Shown: in pieces, positions 19,346 through 28,745 of the stretch
Numbering within the stretch: position 1 is the first letter of the stretch
Layout of the letters: every line of letters starts with the position of its first letter
Source: Bin55 sp028819195
GTDB lineage: Bacteria > Pseudomonadota > Gammaproteobacteria > Pseudomonadales > Azotimanducaceae
Direction: 5' to 3'
NCBI GenBank assembly: GCA_028819195.1
Contig: JAPPMF010000002.1
Coordinates: forward strand, 62,001-126,000
Length of the DNA stretch: 64,000 bases
The notes under the pieces: generated by a model
The model's input: the letters and a program-made list of their open reading frames with translations, nothing else
Told to the model about the DNA's origin: nothing
The model's database searches: none
Position numbers and translations under genes: made by a program

Positions 19346-20146
19346 ATGACCACGATCCGCGTAGCCATCAACGGTGCTTCCGGAAAAATGGGTCAACAAG
19401 TTTTTGCAGCTATCAAGGGTGAATCGGATTTCGTAGTTAGCAGTGCGATTGTCTCGCCGAATTCGAAGTTTCAATCGAACCCCGTTCCACAGCAGGAATC
19501 GCTACAGTACACATCGTCTCTTTCGTCGGCTCTAGAAGAAGTTCATGTGGTTATTGACTTTAGCGTTCCTGATGCGCTCGAACCACTGTTGGCAGCTTGT
19601 CGAGCGAAAACAATTGGGCTCGTTACCGGTACTACAGGATTTTCAGAAACACAGAATCAATTGCTACAACAAGCGTCACAAGAAATTCCAATAGTACACT
19701 CGCCGAATATGAGCACAGGCGTGTGTATGCTTTGGAAGTTAGTCGAAATCGCGACGAAAGCCTTGGATAATATAGACATTGAAATCGTCGACATTCATCA
19801 TCGAGATAAGTTGGATTCACCTTCTGGTACAGCGTTAAGGATCGCCGATATAGTAAACTCTGTTCGTGGTTCAGTTGACGACGCGAATCTGACGATTGGC
19901 AGAGATACGACATCTGGTAAACGCAGATCACATGAAATTGGTTTGCATGCTATCCGTGGGGGCGATACCGTTGGTGAACATACCGTGATGTTCCTTGACA
20001 AGAGCGAAAGAATCGAAATCTCACATCGCGCATTAAGTAGAAGCACATTCGCTTATGGAGCATTACGAGCGGCACGTTTCATTGCTACTAAACTACAACA
20101 ACAGCCCGGTCTTTTCAGTATGCAGGATGTGCTTGGCATCACATGA
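19346..20146 (+). CDS. dapB: 4-hydroxy-tetrahydrodipicolinate reductase
   Basis: NAD(P)H-dependent enzyme of the diaminopimelate/lysine pathway, 266 residues. It shows the Rossmann loop INGASGKMGQQ at the start, GTTGFS, and the active-site stretch HHRDKLDSPSGTA with the catalytic His pair and Lys. It supplies precursors for both lysine and peptidoglycan. It starts two bases after dnaJ, the same gene order as in Pseudomonas. Confidence 0.96.
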   Translation: MTTIRVAINGASGKMGQQVFAAIKGESDFVVSSAIVSPNSKFQSNPVPQQESLQYTSSLSSALEEVHVVIDFSVPDALEPLLAACRAKTIGLVTGTTGFSETQNQLLQQASQEIPIVHSPNMSTGVCMLWKLVEIATKALDNIDIEIVDIHHRDKLDSPSGTALRIADIVNSVRGSVDDANLTIGRDTTSGKRRSHEIGLHAIRGGDTVGEHTVMFLDKSERIEISHRALSRSTFAYGALRAARFIATKLQQQPGLFSMQDVLGIT

Positions 20147-20217
20147 TTGCGAGCAAAAATGCAGCCGGTCATTTGCTGTTTTCACTGTCAACACTTTTCT
20201 GACTGATTCTCGATTCG

Positions 20218-21366
20218 ATGTCTAGTTCGGTACCGGCTTTACTTGGTCTAGCTAATGGCAAAGTTTTTCGAGGTCGGTCTGTTGGTGTCGACGGTAGTCG
20301 AGTCGGTGAAATCATCTTCAATACCTCCATGACCGGTTATCAGGAAATTCTTACTGATCCATCCTATGCTAAGCAGATTATCACACTCACTTATCCACAC
20401 ATCGGTAATACTGGTGCCAATGATGAAGACTATGAATCTGCGCGTGTGTGGGCCGAAGGATTGGTTGTTCGAGATGTCCCAGGGCTACACAATAATTATC
20501 GCTCCCAGTACTCGTTGAGTGATTTTTTGCAACGCGAAAGTGTTGTAGCGATTAGTGAAATCGATACTCGCCAACTGACAAGGATTATTCGTGAAGAAGG
20601 TGCGTTGAATGCTTGCATCATTGCTGGTGAATCGGTGGACGATGAGGAAATAGTCGAACGTGCGCGTGCGTTTGACGGGCTCGAAGGTCTAGATCTCGCG
20701 AAAGAAGTCACTCGTGCTAAACCCGAAGTTTGGAATACGGGAAGTTGGAGTTTCAACCATCACACCCAAAAAGAACAACAGACCCATTACCGCGTTGTGT
20801 GCTATGACTTTGGGGTTAAACGAAATATACTCCGTTTACTAGTCGACCGACACTGTGAAGTGATCGTAGTTCCCGCGACCACACCCTCTGCTGAAGCCCT
20901 TAGTTTTAAACCCGACGGTATCTTGTTATCAAACGGTCCTGGAGATCCAGCAGCTTGTGACTATGCGATCACCGCCATACAAGACCTGTTCAAAGTTTCG
21001 ATTCCAGTTTTCGGTATTTGTCTAGGTTGCCAACTATTAGCGTTAGCTGGTGCAGCAAAAACCATAAAAATGAAGTTTGGACATCACGGTGCAAACCATC
21101 CCGTGCAAGAAATCGCGGGTAATCGTGTACTCATCACGAGTCAGAATCACGGTTTCTGTGTTGATAAGGCATCCTTACCCGAACATTTTGAATTAACCCA
21201 CGTATCGCTTTTTGACGGTACATTACAAGGCTTACGGCATAAGGAATTTCCAGTTATGGGATTTCAAGGCCATCCCGAAGCGAGCCCTGGTCCGCAAGAC
21301 AGTAGGTACTTGTTCGATGACTTTATCCAATTAATGCAGCAATATAAAGCGAAACAGCATGCCTAA
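20218..21366 (+). CDS. carA: Carbamoyl-phosphate synthase small (glutaminase) subunit
   Basis: Glutamine amidotransferase subunit (382 residues) that passes ammonia to CarB to make carbamoyl phosphate for pyrimidines and arginine. The class I glutaminase domain has the nucleophile Cys268 in GICLGCQLLALAG and the His/Glu partners in GFQGHPEASPGP. The residue three after the nucleophile is Cys271 (TGC at 21028-21030) where this family almost always has His (GICLGHQ). The N-terminal domain is complete (NTSMTGYQEILTDPSY). It overlaps carB by 8 bases. No clear Shine-Dalgarno precedes the ATG. Confidence 0.96.
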   Translation: MSSSVPALLGLANGKVFRGRSVGVDGSRVGEIIFNTSMTGYQEILTDPSYAKQIITLTYPHIGNTGANDEDYESARVWAEGLVVRDVPGLHNNYRSQYSLSDFLQRESVVAISEIDTRQLTRIIREEGALNACIIAGESVDDEEIVERARAFDGLEGLDLAKEVTRAKPEVWNTGSWSFNHHTQKEQQTHYRVVCYDFGVKRNILRLLVDRHCEVIVVPATTPSAEALSFKPDGILLSNGPGDPAACDYAITAIQDLFKVSIPVFGICLGCQLLALAGAAKTIKMKFGHHGANHPVQEIAGNRVLITSQNHGFCVDKASLPEHFELTHVSLFDGTLQGLRHKEFPVMGFQGHPEASPGPQDSRYLFDDFIQLMQQYKAKQHA

Positions 21367-24300
21367 ACGTACCGATATCGATTCAGTACTTGTTATTGGT
21401 GCCGGTCCGATAGTGATTGGGCAAGCCTGTGAGTTTGATTACTCTGGCACCCAAGCTTGTAAAGCCTTAGTAGAAGAAGGATTTCGCGTGGTACTGGTGA
21501 ATTCCAACCCGGCTACGATCATGACCGATCCCGCGACAGCGTCAGCGACTTATATTGAACCGGTAGAGTGGAAAACCGTCGCAAAAATCATTGAACGCGA
21601 ACAACCTCACGCTCTCTTACCAACGATGGGAGGTCAAACCGCCCTGAATTGTGCCTTAGACCTAGACCGCGAAGGGGTATTACAAAAGTATGACGTTGAG
21701 TTAATTGGTGCGAGTCGCGAATCCATTGACAAAGCCGAAGATCGTGAACTGTTTGACAAATGCATGAAGTCCATCGGACTTGAGACCGCGCGCTCCGGTA
21801 TCGCGCATGATCTTGACGATGCTCTTCGAGTGCAAAAGCGCTTGGGTTATCCTTGTATTATCCGACCGTCGTTTACCCTTGGTGGTTCAGGTGGTGGTGT
21901 TGCTACAAACGACGACGAATTCCGCACGATTTGTAAACGTGGTCTCGAACTATCGCCTACCCGTGAAATTCTCATTGATGAATCACTGCTAGGGTGGAAA
22001 GAATTTGAAATGGAAGTAGTGCGCGACAAGAACGATAACTGCATTATTGTGTGTGCGATCGAAAATATCGATCCGATGGGGATTCATACTGGTGATTCCA
22101 TTACCGTCGCACCAGCGCAAACGTTAACGGACAAAGAGTATCAAAAGATGCGGGATGCCTCGATGGCTGTATTACGTGAAATCGGCGTCGAAACAGGTGG
22201 TTCTAACGTACAGTTTGCTATCGAACCAAGTTCTGGTCGGATGATTGTGATTGAAATGAACCCTCGAGTTTCCCGGTCGTCGGCGCTAGCGTCCAAAGCC
22301 ACTGGCTTTCCAATTGCTAAAGTCGCCGCGAAGTTAGCTGTAGGCTACACTTTAGATGAGTTAGTTAATGACATCACTCGTATTACTCCCGCTTCGTTCG
22401 AACCTGCAATTGACTACGTTGTAACCAAAGTTCCACGCTTTACCTTTGAGAAATTTAGGCAAACTAATGACCGACTTACGACCCAGATGAAGTCAGTCGG
22501 AGAAGTAATGTCCATTGGTCGCACGTTTAAAGAATCTATCCAAAAAGCCTTTCAGAGTCTAGAAACTGGCCTGTCTGGTATCGATCCGATTGATGTGTCT
22601 TACGATAGTCCAGAAGACTTCAAGAATTTATTCGTTCAGCTACGCAGTGCGGGGTCAGAGCGGTTGCGCTATGTTGCCGATGCTTTCCGGCACAATTGTT
22701 CGCTAGATCAAGTCTTTGAAGCTACCAAGATTGATCCTTGGTTTTTAGCCCAAATTATGGAACTCGTTGAAACTGAGAAAGCGCTACAAGATCGGGAGTT
22801 AAATTCACTCACGCCGACTGAATTGTTATCGTTGAAGCGCGATGGGTTTTCCGATCGACGACTAGCTATTTTGACAGGTAGTAATGAGGTTGATGTTTAC
22901 CAACGCCGACAAAAAGTTGGTGTTAAACCGGTGTTTAAGCGAGTAGATACTTGTTCGGCTGAGTTTCCGTCGTCGACAGCCTATATGTATTCGACGTATG
23001 AAACCGAATGTGAATCAGCCCCGACCGAAGATAAGAAAATTGTGGTTCTGGGCGGCGGTCCGAACCGAATCGGTCAAGGAATCGAGTTTGACTATTGCTG
23101 TGTTCATGCTGCTATGGCGATGCGGGAAGACGGCTTTGAAACCATCATGGTTAACTGCAACCCTGAAACAGTATCGACCGATTACGACACCTCTGATCGG
23201 TTGTACTTCGAACCGATCACGCTAGAACATGTGCTCGCGATAGTGGATGTCGAACGTCCGACCGGTGTGATTGTTCAATTTGGTGGCCAAACGCCGCTAA
23301 AGCTTGTTGATCAATTAACTGAAATGGGGGTACCGACTATCGGTACAAGTTCCGATGCAATCGACCGGGCAGAAGATCGGGAGCGGTTCCAGGAAGTGAT
23401 TCGCTTGACGGGACTCCGGCAGCCGTCGAATCGAACTGTTTCAACGGTGGAAGACGGTGTCTTGGCAGCGCGTGAAATTGGGTATCCAATTGTCGTGCGC
23501 CCGTCGTATGTTTTAGGTGGTCAGGCGATGGAGGTAGTGTTCAATGAAGATGAATTGCGTGTTTATCTGGCAAGTGCGATACCAGTGTCTAATACTTCTC
23601 CAGTACTCCTTGACCGATTTTTAGATCAAGCTACCGAAGTCGACGTTGATGTAGTTTCTGATGGTACCTCGGTACTCATCGGGGCAATCATGCAACATAT
23701 AGAACAAGCGGGTATACACTCAGGTGATTCGGCATGTTCACTCCCGCCGCACAATTTATCGCCGCCGATCCAAGATGAAATTCGCCAGCAGGTCACAGCC
23801 CTGGCCAAGGAGTTAAATGTCATTGGATTGATGAATGTGCAGTTAGCCGTTCAAGATGACAATATTTTCATCTTAGAAGTCAATCCACGTGCTTCCCGCA
23901 CAGTACCATTCGTATCTAAGTGCATTGGCCTGTCGCTAACCAAGATTGCAGCGCGCTGCATGGTGGGTAAATCGCTTGAAGAACAAGGAATTACCAAAGA
24001 AGTCATTCCAAACCATGTATCGGTTAAAGAACCGGTATTTCCGTTTTCAAATTTCCCTGGGGTCGATCCAATTCTGGGACCAGAAATGAAATCGACAGGC
24101 GAAGTAATGGGTACGGGTGATTCGTTCGCAGAAGCCTTTACGAAAGCAAGCATCGCCTGTCGCCGCTGGTTGCCTAAGGGTGGGTTAGCTTTTGTCAGTG
24201 TAAAAACCACTGATCGCCCCTATGTAGCTAGTGTCGCACGTACGTTGATTGATTTAGGGTTTGAATTAGTTGCGACGCGCGGTACCGCACGCGTTTTACG

Positions 24301-24580
24301 CGGTAACGGCATCAATACCGAAGTCGTAAACAAAGTAACTGAAGGGCGTCCAGATGTTACTAATTTGCTTAATGAACGTGATGTTCGGCTTATCATTAAC
24401 ACTACAGAAGGTAAACAGAGTATTGCAGACTCAGCTGTGATTCGCCGTCTAGCGGTCGAAAAAGGAGTATGCTATACCACGACCTTAACGGGTGGCGCGG
24501 CATTTTGTCAGTCCATCGAATATGGATTACCGAACACGGTGCGGCGTCTCCAAGAACTGTATGAAGAGAGTGCAACATGA
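21359..24580 (+). CDS. carB: Carbamoyl-phosphate synthase large subunit
   Basis: The 1073-residue synthetase subunit, normal length. Two homologous ATP-grasp halves are visible (GAGPIVIGQACEFDYSGTQA at the start; GGGPNRIGQGIEFDYCCVHA near 560), with the oligomerisation segment between them. The C-terminal MGS-like allosteric domain begins around 935 (GLAFVSVKTTDRPYVASVAR). It makes carbamoyl phosphate from bicarbonate, ammonia from CarA and two ATP. It overlaps carA by 8 and greA by 4 bases, forming a tight operon. Confidence 0.98.
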   Translation: MPKRTDIDSVLVIGAGPIVIGQACEFDYSGTQACKALVEEGFRVVLVNSNPATIMTDPATASATYIEPVEWKTVAKIIEREQPHALLPTMGGQTALNCALDLDREGVLQKYDVELIGASRESIDKAEDRELFDKCMKSIGLETARSGIAHDLDDALRVQKRLGYPCIIRPSFTLGGSGGGVATNDDEFRTICKRGLELSPTREILIDESLLGWKEFEMEVVRDKNDNCIIVCAIENIDPMGIHTGDSITVAPAQTLTDKEYQKMRDASMAVLREIGVETGGSNVQFAIEPSSGRMIVIEMNPRVSRSSALASKATGFPIAKVAAKLAVGYTLDELVNDITRITPASFEPAIDYVVTKVPRFTFEKFRQTNDRLTTQMKSVGEVMSIGRTFKESIQKAFQSLETGLSGIDPIDVSYDSPEDFKNLFVQLRSAGSERLRYVADAFRHNCSLDQVFEATKIDPWFLAQIMELVETEKALQDRELNSLTPTELLSLKRDGFSDRRLAILTGSNEVDVYQRRQKVGVKPVFKRVDTCSAEFPSSTAYMYSTYETECESAPTEDKKIVVLGGGPNRIGQGIEFDYCCVHAAMAMREDGFETIMVNCNPETVSTDYDTSDRLYFEPITLEHVLAIVDVERPTGVIVQFGGQTPLKLVDQLTEMGVPTIGTSSDAIDRAEDRERFQEVIRLTGLRQPSNRTVSTVEDGVLAAREIGYPIVVRPSYVLGGQAMEVVFNEDELRVYLASAIPVSNTSPVLLDRFLDQATEVDVDVVSDGTSVLIGAIMQHIEQAGIHSGDSACSLPPHNLSPPIQDEIRQQVTALAKELNVIGLMNVQLAVQDDNIFILEVNPRASRTVPFVSKCIGLSLTKIAARCMVGKSLEEQGITKEVIPNHVSVKEPVFPFSNFPGVDPILGPEMKSTGEVMGTGDSFAEAFTKASIACRRWLPKGGLAFVSVKTTDRPYVASVARTLIDLGFELVATRGTARVLRGNGINTEVVNKVTEGRPDVTNLLNERDVRLIINTTEGKQSIADSAVIRRLAVEKGVCYTTTLTGGAAFCQSIEYGLPNTVRRLQELYEESAT

Positions 24581-25050
24581 AGTACCCAATGACCGTTCAA
24601 GGGGCTGAGCAGTTACGTCAAGAGCTGCAAGAACTCAAGAATAGTAGAGTGGCCATCTCGCGCGCTATTGGTGAAGCTAGGAAACTAGGCGATTTACGCG
24701 AAAATGCTGACTATCACGCTGCGAAAGAAAAGCAAGGTCTAACCGAAGCACGAATACGCTACATTGAAACCCGGTTGTCACTGGCTCAGGTTATCGATGT
24801 TTCACGACTGGAAAATCGTGATGTTGTCATTTTTGGCGCGACCGTGCACTTAGAGGAATTAGATTCGGGTAAAACGGTAAAGTATCGTATAGTTGGTGAA
24901 GATCAAGCCGATTTAAGTTCCGGATCAATCTCCAATATTTCGCCATTTGCACAAGCAATGTTGGGTAAACAATTGGGAGAAATATTTACTGTTGGAGAGG
25001 GCGACCGCGCGCGCGAGTGGGAAATCAAAAAGATTGAACTACTAGCGTGA
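24577..25050 (+). CDS. greA: Transcription elongation factor GreA
   Basis: GreA (157 residues) enters the secondary channel of RNA polymerase and stimulates cleavage of backtracked RNA. The N-terminal coiled coil carries the acidic tip GDLRENADYHAAKEKQ; the C-terminal FKBP-like domain has YRIVGEDQADLSSGSISNISP. The ATG overlaps the carB stop (ATGA). In Pseudomonas greA is followed by yhbY and rlmE before ftsH; here they are missing. Confidence 0.97.
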   Translation: MKYPMTVQGAEQLRQELQELKNSRVAISRAIGEARKLGDLRENADYHAAKEKQGLTEARIRYIETRLSLAQVIDVSRLENRDVVIFGATVHLEELDSGKTVKYRIVGEDQADLSSGSISNISPFAQAMLGKQLGEIFTVGEGDRAREWEIKKIELLA

Positions 25051-25137
25051 ACAGAGTTGGTTCAATAAAAGTTTGTCGCGTTGTGTTGTTTTTTAGAGCT
25101 CAAACATCTACATGTCGACTAGCACAAAAATTACATC

Positions 25138-25165
25138 CTTGACTTTTCAACTTTAGACCTCACAT
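25138..25165 (+). promoter_or_regulatory. Possible sigma-32-like promoter of ftsH
   Basis: CTTGAC (25138-25143), a 14-base spacer, then CCTCACAT (25158-25165). It differs from the RpoH consensus at one -35 and two -10 positions. It lies 43 bases before the ftsH TTG. ftsH belongs to the sigma-32 regulon in E. coli, which makes the weak match more credible. Confidence 0.4.
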
Positions 25166-25207
25166 AAAATACGTTATAGAAATCAATATAGATAGAGGTA
25201 TTCAACC

Positions 25208-27124
25208 TTGAGCACCATGGCAAAAAATCTAATTCTTTGGGTAGTCGTAGCCCTTGTGCTTCTGATGCTTTTTAACAATTTTGTTAGAAATCATGGACCT
25301 GAGGAAATTAGTTATAGCGAGTTCACAAAGCTCGTGGAAACTGGAGATATTGGGCTCGCGAAGGTTAATCAAGATTCCCGTGTGATTCTTGGTGAACGAA
25401 AAATTGAGAAGGAATCATTCAAGGTTGTGATTCCTGAAGTAGATCGAGAACTCATTGATAAACTCGTCGATTCAGGTGCTAGGGTCGACATCATTGAACC
25501 CCGCACCACCAGTTTTTGGTCGCAGTTAATCATCGCGGTACTACCGATTGTGATCATCTTGGCGATCATATTTTTTATGATGCGACAAGTGCAGGGTGTT
25601 GGTGGTCGGAACAGTCCGTTGTCTTTTGGTAAAAGTCGGGCGAAACTGTTGAATGAAGAAAACGTTAAGACTACCTTCGATGACGTAGCTGGCGTCGAAG
25701 AAGCTAAAGAAGACGTTCGTGAATTAGTCGAATTTTTGCGTGATCCAGGTAAGTTTCAAGTGCTCGGCGGACGGATTCCTCGAGGTACTCTTCTGGTTGG
25801 CGCACCGGGAACCGGTAAGACTTTGCTGGCGAAAGCCATTGCTGGTGAAGGACGGGTCCCTTTCTATACAATTTCGGGCTCTGACTTCGTTGAAATGTTT
25901 GTTGGTGTCGGCGCGGCGCGGGTGCGTGATATGTTTGCTCAAGCGAAGAAACATTCGCCTTGTATCGTGTTTATCGATGAGATCGATGCAGTCGGTAGAC
26001 ATCGTGGTGCAGGTTTAGGGAATGGGCATGATGAACGCGAACAGACGTTGAATCAACTATTGGTCGAGATGGATGGTTTCGAAGCCAATGATGGAGTTTT
26101 AGTGATTGCCGCAACCAACCGCCCGGATGTACTTGACCCGGCGTTAACTCGACCCGGTCGTTTTGACCGACAAGTAGTCGTTCCACTACCCGATATACGG
26201 GGACGTGAACAGATTTTGAAGGTGCACATGCGAAAGGTTCCGTTAGCGGAAGATGTGAGTCCATTGACAATTGCACGTGGAACTCCTGGATTTTCCGGTG
26301 CTGATTTAGAAAACGTCGTTAATGAAGCAGCACTATTCGGTGCTCGCGCTAGCAGACGGTTAGTCGGTATGGAGGAATTCGAAAAAGCCAAGGACAAGAT
26401 CATGATGGGCTCCGAACGCAAATCCATGGTTATGTCCGAAAAGGAAAAACTCGTAACGGCGTATCACGAAGCTGGTCATGCGATTGTTGGTTATACGATC
26501 CCAGAACACGATATGCTTTATAAGATCACGGTTGTTCCTCGCGGTCGCGCGCTGGGAGTTACGATGTTCTTACCTGAGGAAGATAAATACAGTTTAAGTA
26601 AGACTGCAGTCGAATCGCAAATTTGCTCACTTTATGGTGGTCGAATCGCGGAAGAACTCATTTACGGTAAAGAAAGTATAACAACCGGTGCTTCGAATGA
26701 CATCGAAAAAGTGACTCAACTCGCGCGGAATATGGTCACAAAATGGGGATTCTCTAAGAATTTAGGTGCCCTTACCTATGATGAAAACGGAGGGGAAGTT
26801 TTTCTCGGTAAGTCGGCTGCTACACAAAGTAATACGGTTTCTGAGGACACCGCACAACTCATCGACCAAGAAGTTCGAGAAATCGTCTCTCGACTCTACG
26901 ATCGGGCAAGAGAAATCCTCGTCGAAAACATGGATAAGTTACATATGATGGCGGAAGCCTTGATGGAGTACGAAACGTTGAGTCCGGAACAAGTCGGTGA
27001 TATCATGGCGGGCGCGAAACCACGTGCTCCAGCCCCCCTTGAAGAGAGTTCACCACCATCGGATCTAGGGGCTGAACCTACAAAGGAACCACCACCATTC
27101 ACGGCCCCGGCTGAAGAAACCTAG
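25208..27124 (+). CDS. ftsH: ATP-dependent zinc metalloprotease FtsH
   Basis: Membrane-anchored AAA protease (638 residues) that degrades unstable and misassembled proteins, including sigma-32 and LpxC in E. coli. Two transmembrane helices (about 5-24 and 103-122) flank a periplasmic domain. Walker A GAPGTGKT is at about 198-205, the AAA second region of homology follows, and the zinc site HEAGH starts at 420. The TTG start at 25208 gives MSTMAKNLILW, matching the E. coli N-terminus MSDMAKNLILW, and GAGG lies 9 bases before it. The Pro-rich tail is non-conserved. Confidence 0.97.
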   Translation: MSTMAKNLILWVVVALVLLMLFNNFVRNHGPEEISYSEFTKLVETGDIGLAKVNQDSRVILGERKIEKESFKVVIPEVDRELIDKLVDSGARVDIIEPRTTSFWSQLIIAVLPIVIILAIIFFMMRQVQGVGGRNSPLSFGKSRAKLLNEENVKTTFDDVAGVEEAKEDVRELVEFLRDPGKFQVLGGRIPRGTLLVGAPGTGKTLLAKAIAGEGRVPFYTISGSDFVEMFVGVGAARVRDMFAQAKKHSPCIVFIDEIDAVGRHRGAGLGNGHDEREQTLNQLLVEMDGFEANDGVLVIAATNRPDVLDPALTRPGRFDRQVVVPLPDIRGREQILKVHMRKVPLAEDVSPLTIARGTPGFSGADLENVVNEAALFGARASRRLVGMEEFEKAKDKIMMGSERKSMVMSEKEKLVTAYHEAGHAIVGYTIPEHDMLYKITVVPRGRALGVTMFLPEEDKYSLSKTAVESQICSLYGGRIAEELIYGKESITTGASNDIEKVTQLARNMVTKWGFSKNLGALTYDENGGEVFLGKSAATQSNTVSEDTAQLIDQEVREIVSRLYDRAREILVENMDKLHMMAEALMEYETLSPEQVGDIMAGAKPRAPAPLEESSPPSDLGAEPTKEPPPFTAPAEET

Positions 27125-27160
27125 TTTTGTAACGACTACCAGTCGGGACGCAAGTCCACA

Positions 27161-28519
27161 ATGGATGTACAATCCAGCACTCACTCGGTTTTTGGTACCG
27201 ATGGTATCCGCGGTGAGGTAGGAACTTTTCCTTTAACCACTGAAGGTTGTGAGAAGATTGGTTGGGCTACCGGTTGTGAAATAATCGACTCGACCAACAA
27301 ACTGATTCTCATCGGTCGCGACACTCGCAGTTCTGGTTTGGTGTTAGAAGAAGCCCTAAAAACCGGTTGTCTTAACGCGGGAACGAATGTTCTCATGGTA
27401 GGAGTCCTACCCACACCAGCCGTTGCTTATCTTGTCCAGGAATGTGGAGCAAACCTGGGTCTTGTCGTGAGTGGTTCACATAATCCCGCGACCGATAACG
27501 GGATCAAATTTTTTTCTAGCGATGGCTCAAAGATTAATACTGTGGTAGAACAACGAATCCAGACACGACTTAGTGAACCAACAACCGCTGCGGAATACTC
27601 GAAGTTAGGTCAGACCTTGCCGGTGATTGATGCAAGGAACCGCTACAAACAGTTTTGCCAATCGATCATACAACCTCGATTAGAACTGAACGGTATGCAC
27701 TTAGTTCTTGACTGTGCAAACGGCGCATGTTCTCAACTTGCTCCGGAAATTTTCGAAGAACTTGGTGCACAGGTTACGGCGATTGGTAATGAGCCAGATG
27801 GTACCAACATTCACGTTGGTTGTGGTTCTACAAATCCGGCTGCACTCGCGCAAATAGTAGTGGAACAAAAGGCTGATATAGGATTTGCATTTGATGGCGA
27901 TGGCGATCGCGTAATAGTCGTAGATTCCACCGGTCAAGTTCGTGATGGCGACTATATTCTGTATGCGTTTGCAAAAGAACGATACTTATTGGGAGCTTCC
28001 TTAGAAGGTGTCGTATCAACGGTAATGGCCAATTTTGGTCTCGAACAGGCTCTTGCGAGGTTGGGTACTCGTCTGGAAAGAGTTGATGTAGGAGATCGAA
28101 ATGTCCAACAACGATTAGCAAAACGTAAATGGTTGTTCGGGGGAGAACCATCGGGGCATATCTATTGTCGCGCCGATTCGACGACTGGCGATGGCATTGT
28201 TACCGCAATGTTCATCTTGCAAACTTGTCAGCGATTGAACTCGAATTTTGAGTCGATTGTTGCCGATCTGAAAAAATTCCCGGCGAAGTTAGTTAGCGTA
28301 CCGGTGAATCGTCCGGATCAACTGACGAGCAGTGAAGAGCTGAGACGGCAGATAGCGCATTGTCAGGAGGACTGTGAACCTGCATTGAGAGTAAATGTAC
28401 GACCTTCAGGGACCGAACCGGTTATTCGAATCTTGGTAGAAGGAGTTGACGCGAAACTCGTCGAAAACAAAGCAACTGAGGTTGCGACTATGATCGTAAA
28501 ATACTTCGCGGAAAAGTAA
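27161..28519 (+). CDS. glmM: Phosphoglucosamine mutase
   Basis: Converts glucosamine-6-phosphate to glucosamine-1-phosphate for UDP-GlcNAc, the precursor of peptidoglycan and LPS. It has 452 residues. The phosphorylated serine is Ser106 in VSGSHNPATDNGIKFF (most relatives have SASHNP). The metal loop DGDGDR is at 245-250, the sugar loop GGEPSGHI follows, and the phosphate loop is RPSGTEPVIRI. It follows ftsH by 36 bases; folP, usually between the two, is absent. Confidence 0.97.
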   Translation: MDVQSSTHSVFGTDGIRGEVGTFPLTTEGCEKIGWATGCEIIDSTNKLILIGRDTRSSGLVLEEALKTGCLNAGTNVLMVGVLPTPAVAYLVQECGANLGLVVSGSHNPATDNGIKFFSSDGSKINTVVEQRIQTRLSEPTTAAEYSKLGQTLPVIDARNRYKQFCQSIIQPRLELNGMHLVLDCANGACSQLAPEIFEELGAQVTAIGNEPDGTNIHVGCGSTNPAALAQIVVEQKADIGFAFDGDGDRVIVVDSTGQVRDGDYILYAFAKERYLLGASLEGVVSTVMANFGLEQALARLGTRLERVDVGDRNVQQRLAKRKWLFGGEPSGHIYCRADSTTGDGIVTAMFILQTCQRLNSNFESIVADLKKFPAKLVSVPVNRPDQLTSSEELRRQIAHCQEDCEPALRVNVRPSGTEPVIRILVEGVDAKLVENKATEVATMIVKYFAEK

Positions 28520-28745
28520 AATAAAATCTACATTTACAGTAGAAATCATGTCTATTTATTGGTCTCTGGCGAAATGTAACACTTTCTATCTCTATCCGTT
28601 GCAGAACAAGTATTGATCACTTAGCGTCGTGAAGACACGAATACTCTAGCGTACCAACAAAAACTGAGGGATCTACCCTAAATAAGTACGAGCACATCAT
28701 TACTGCATGGAGCAGAAATACAGATCTATTCACTCACATTACTAA

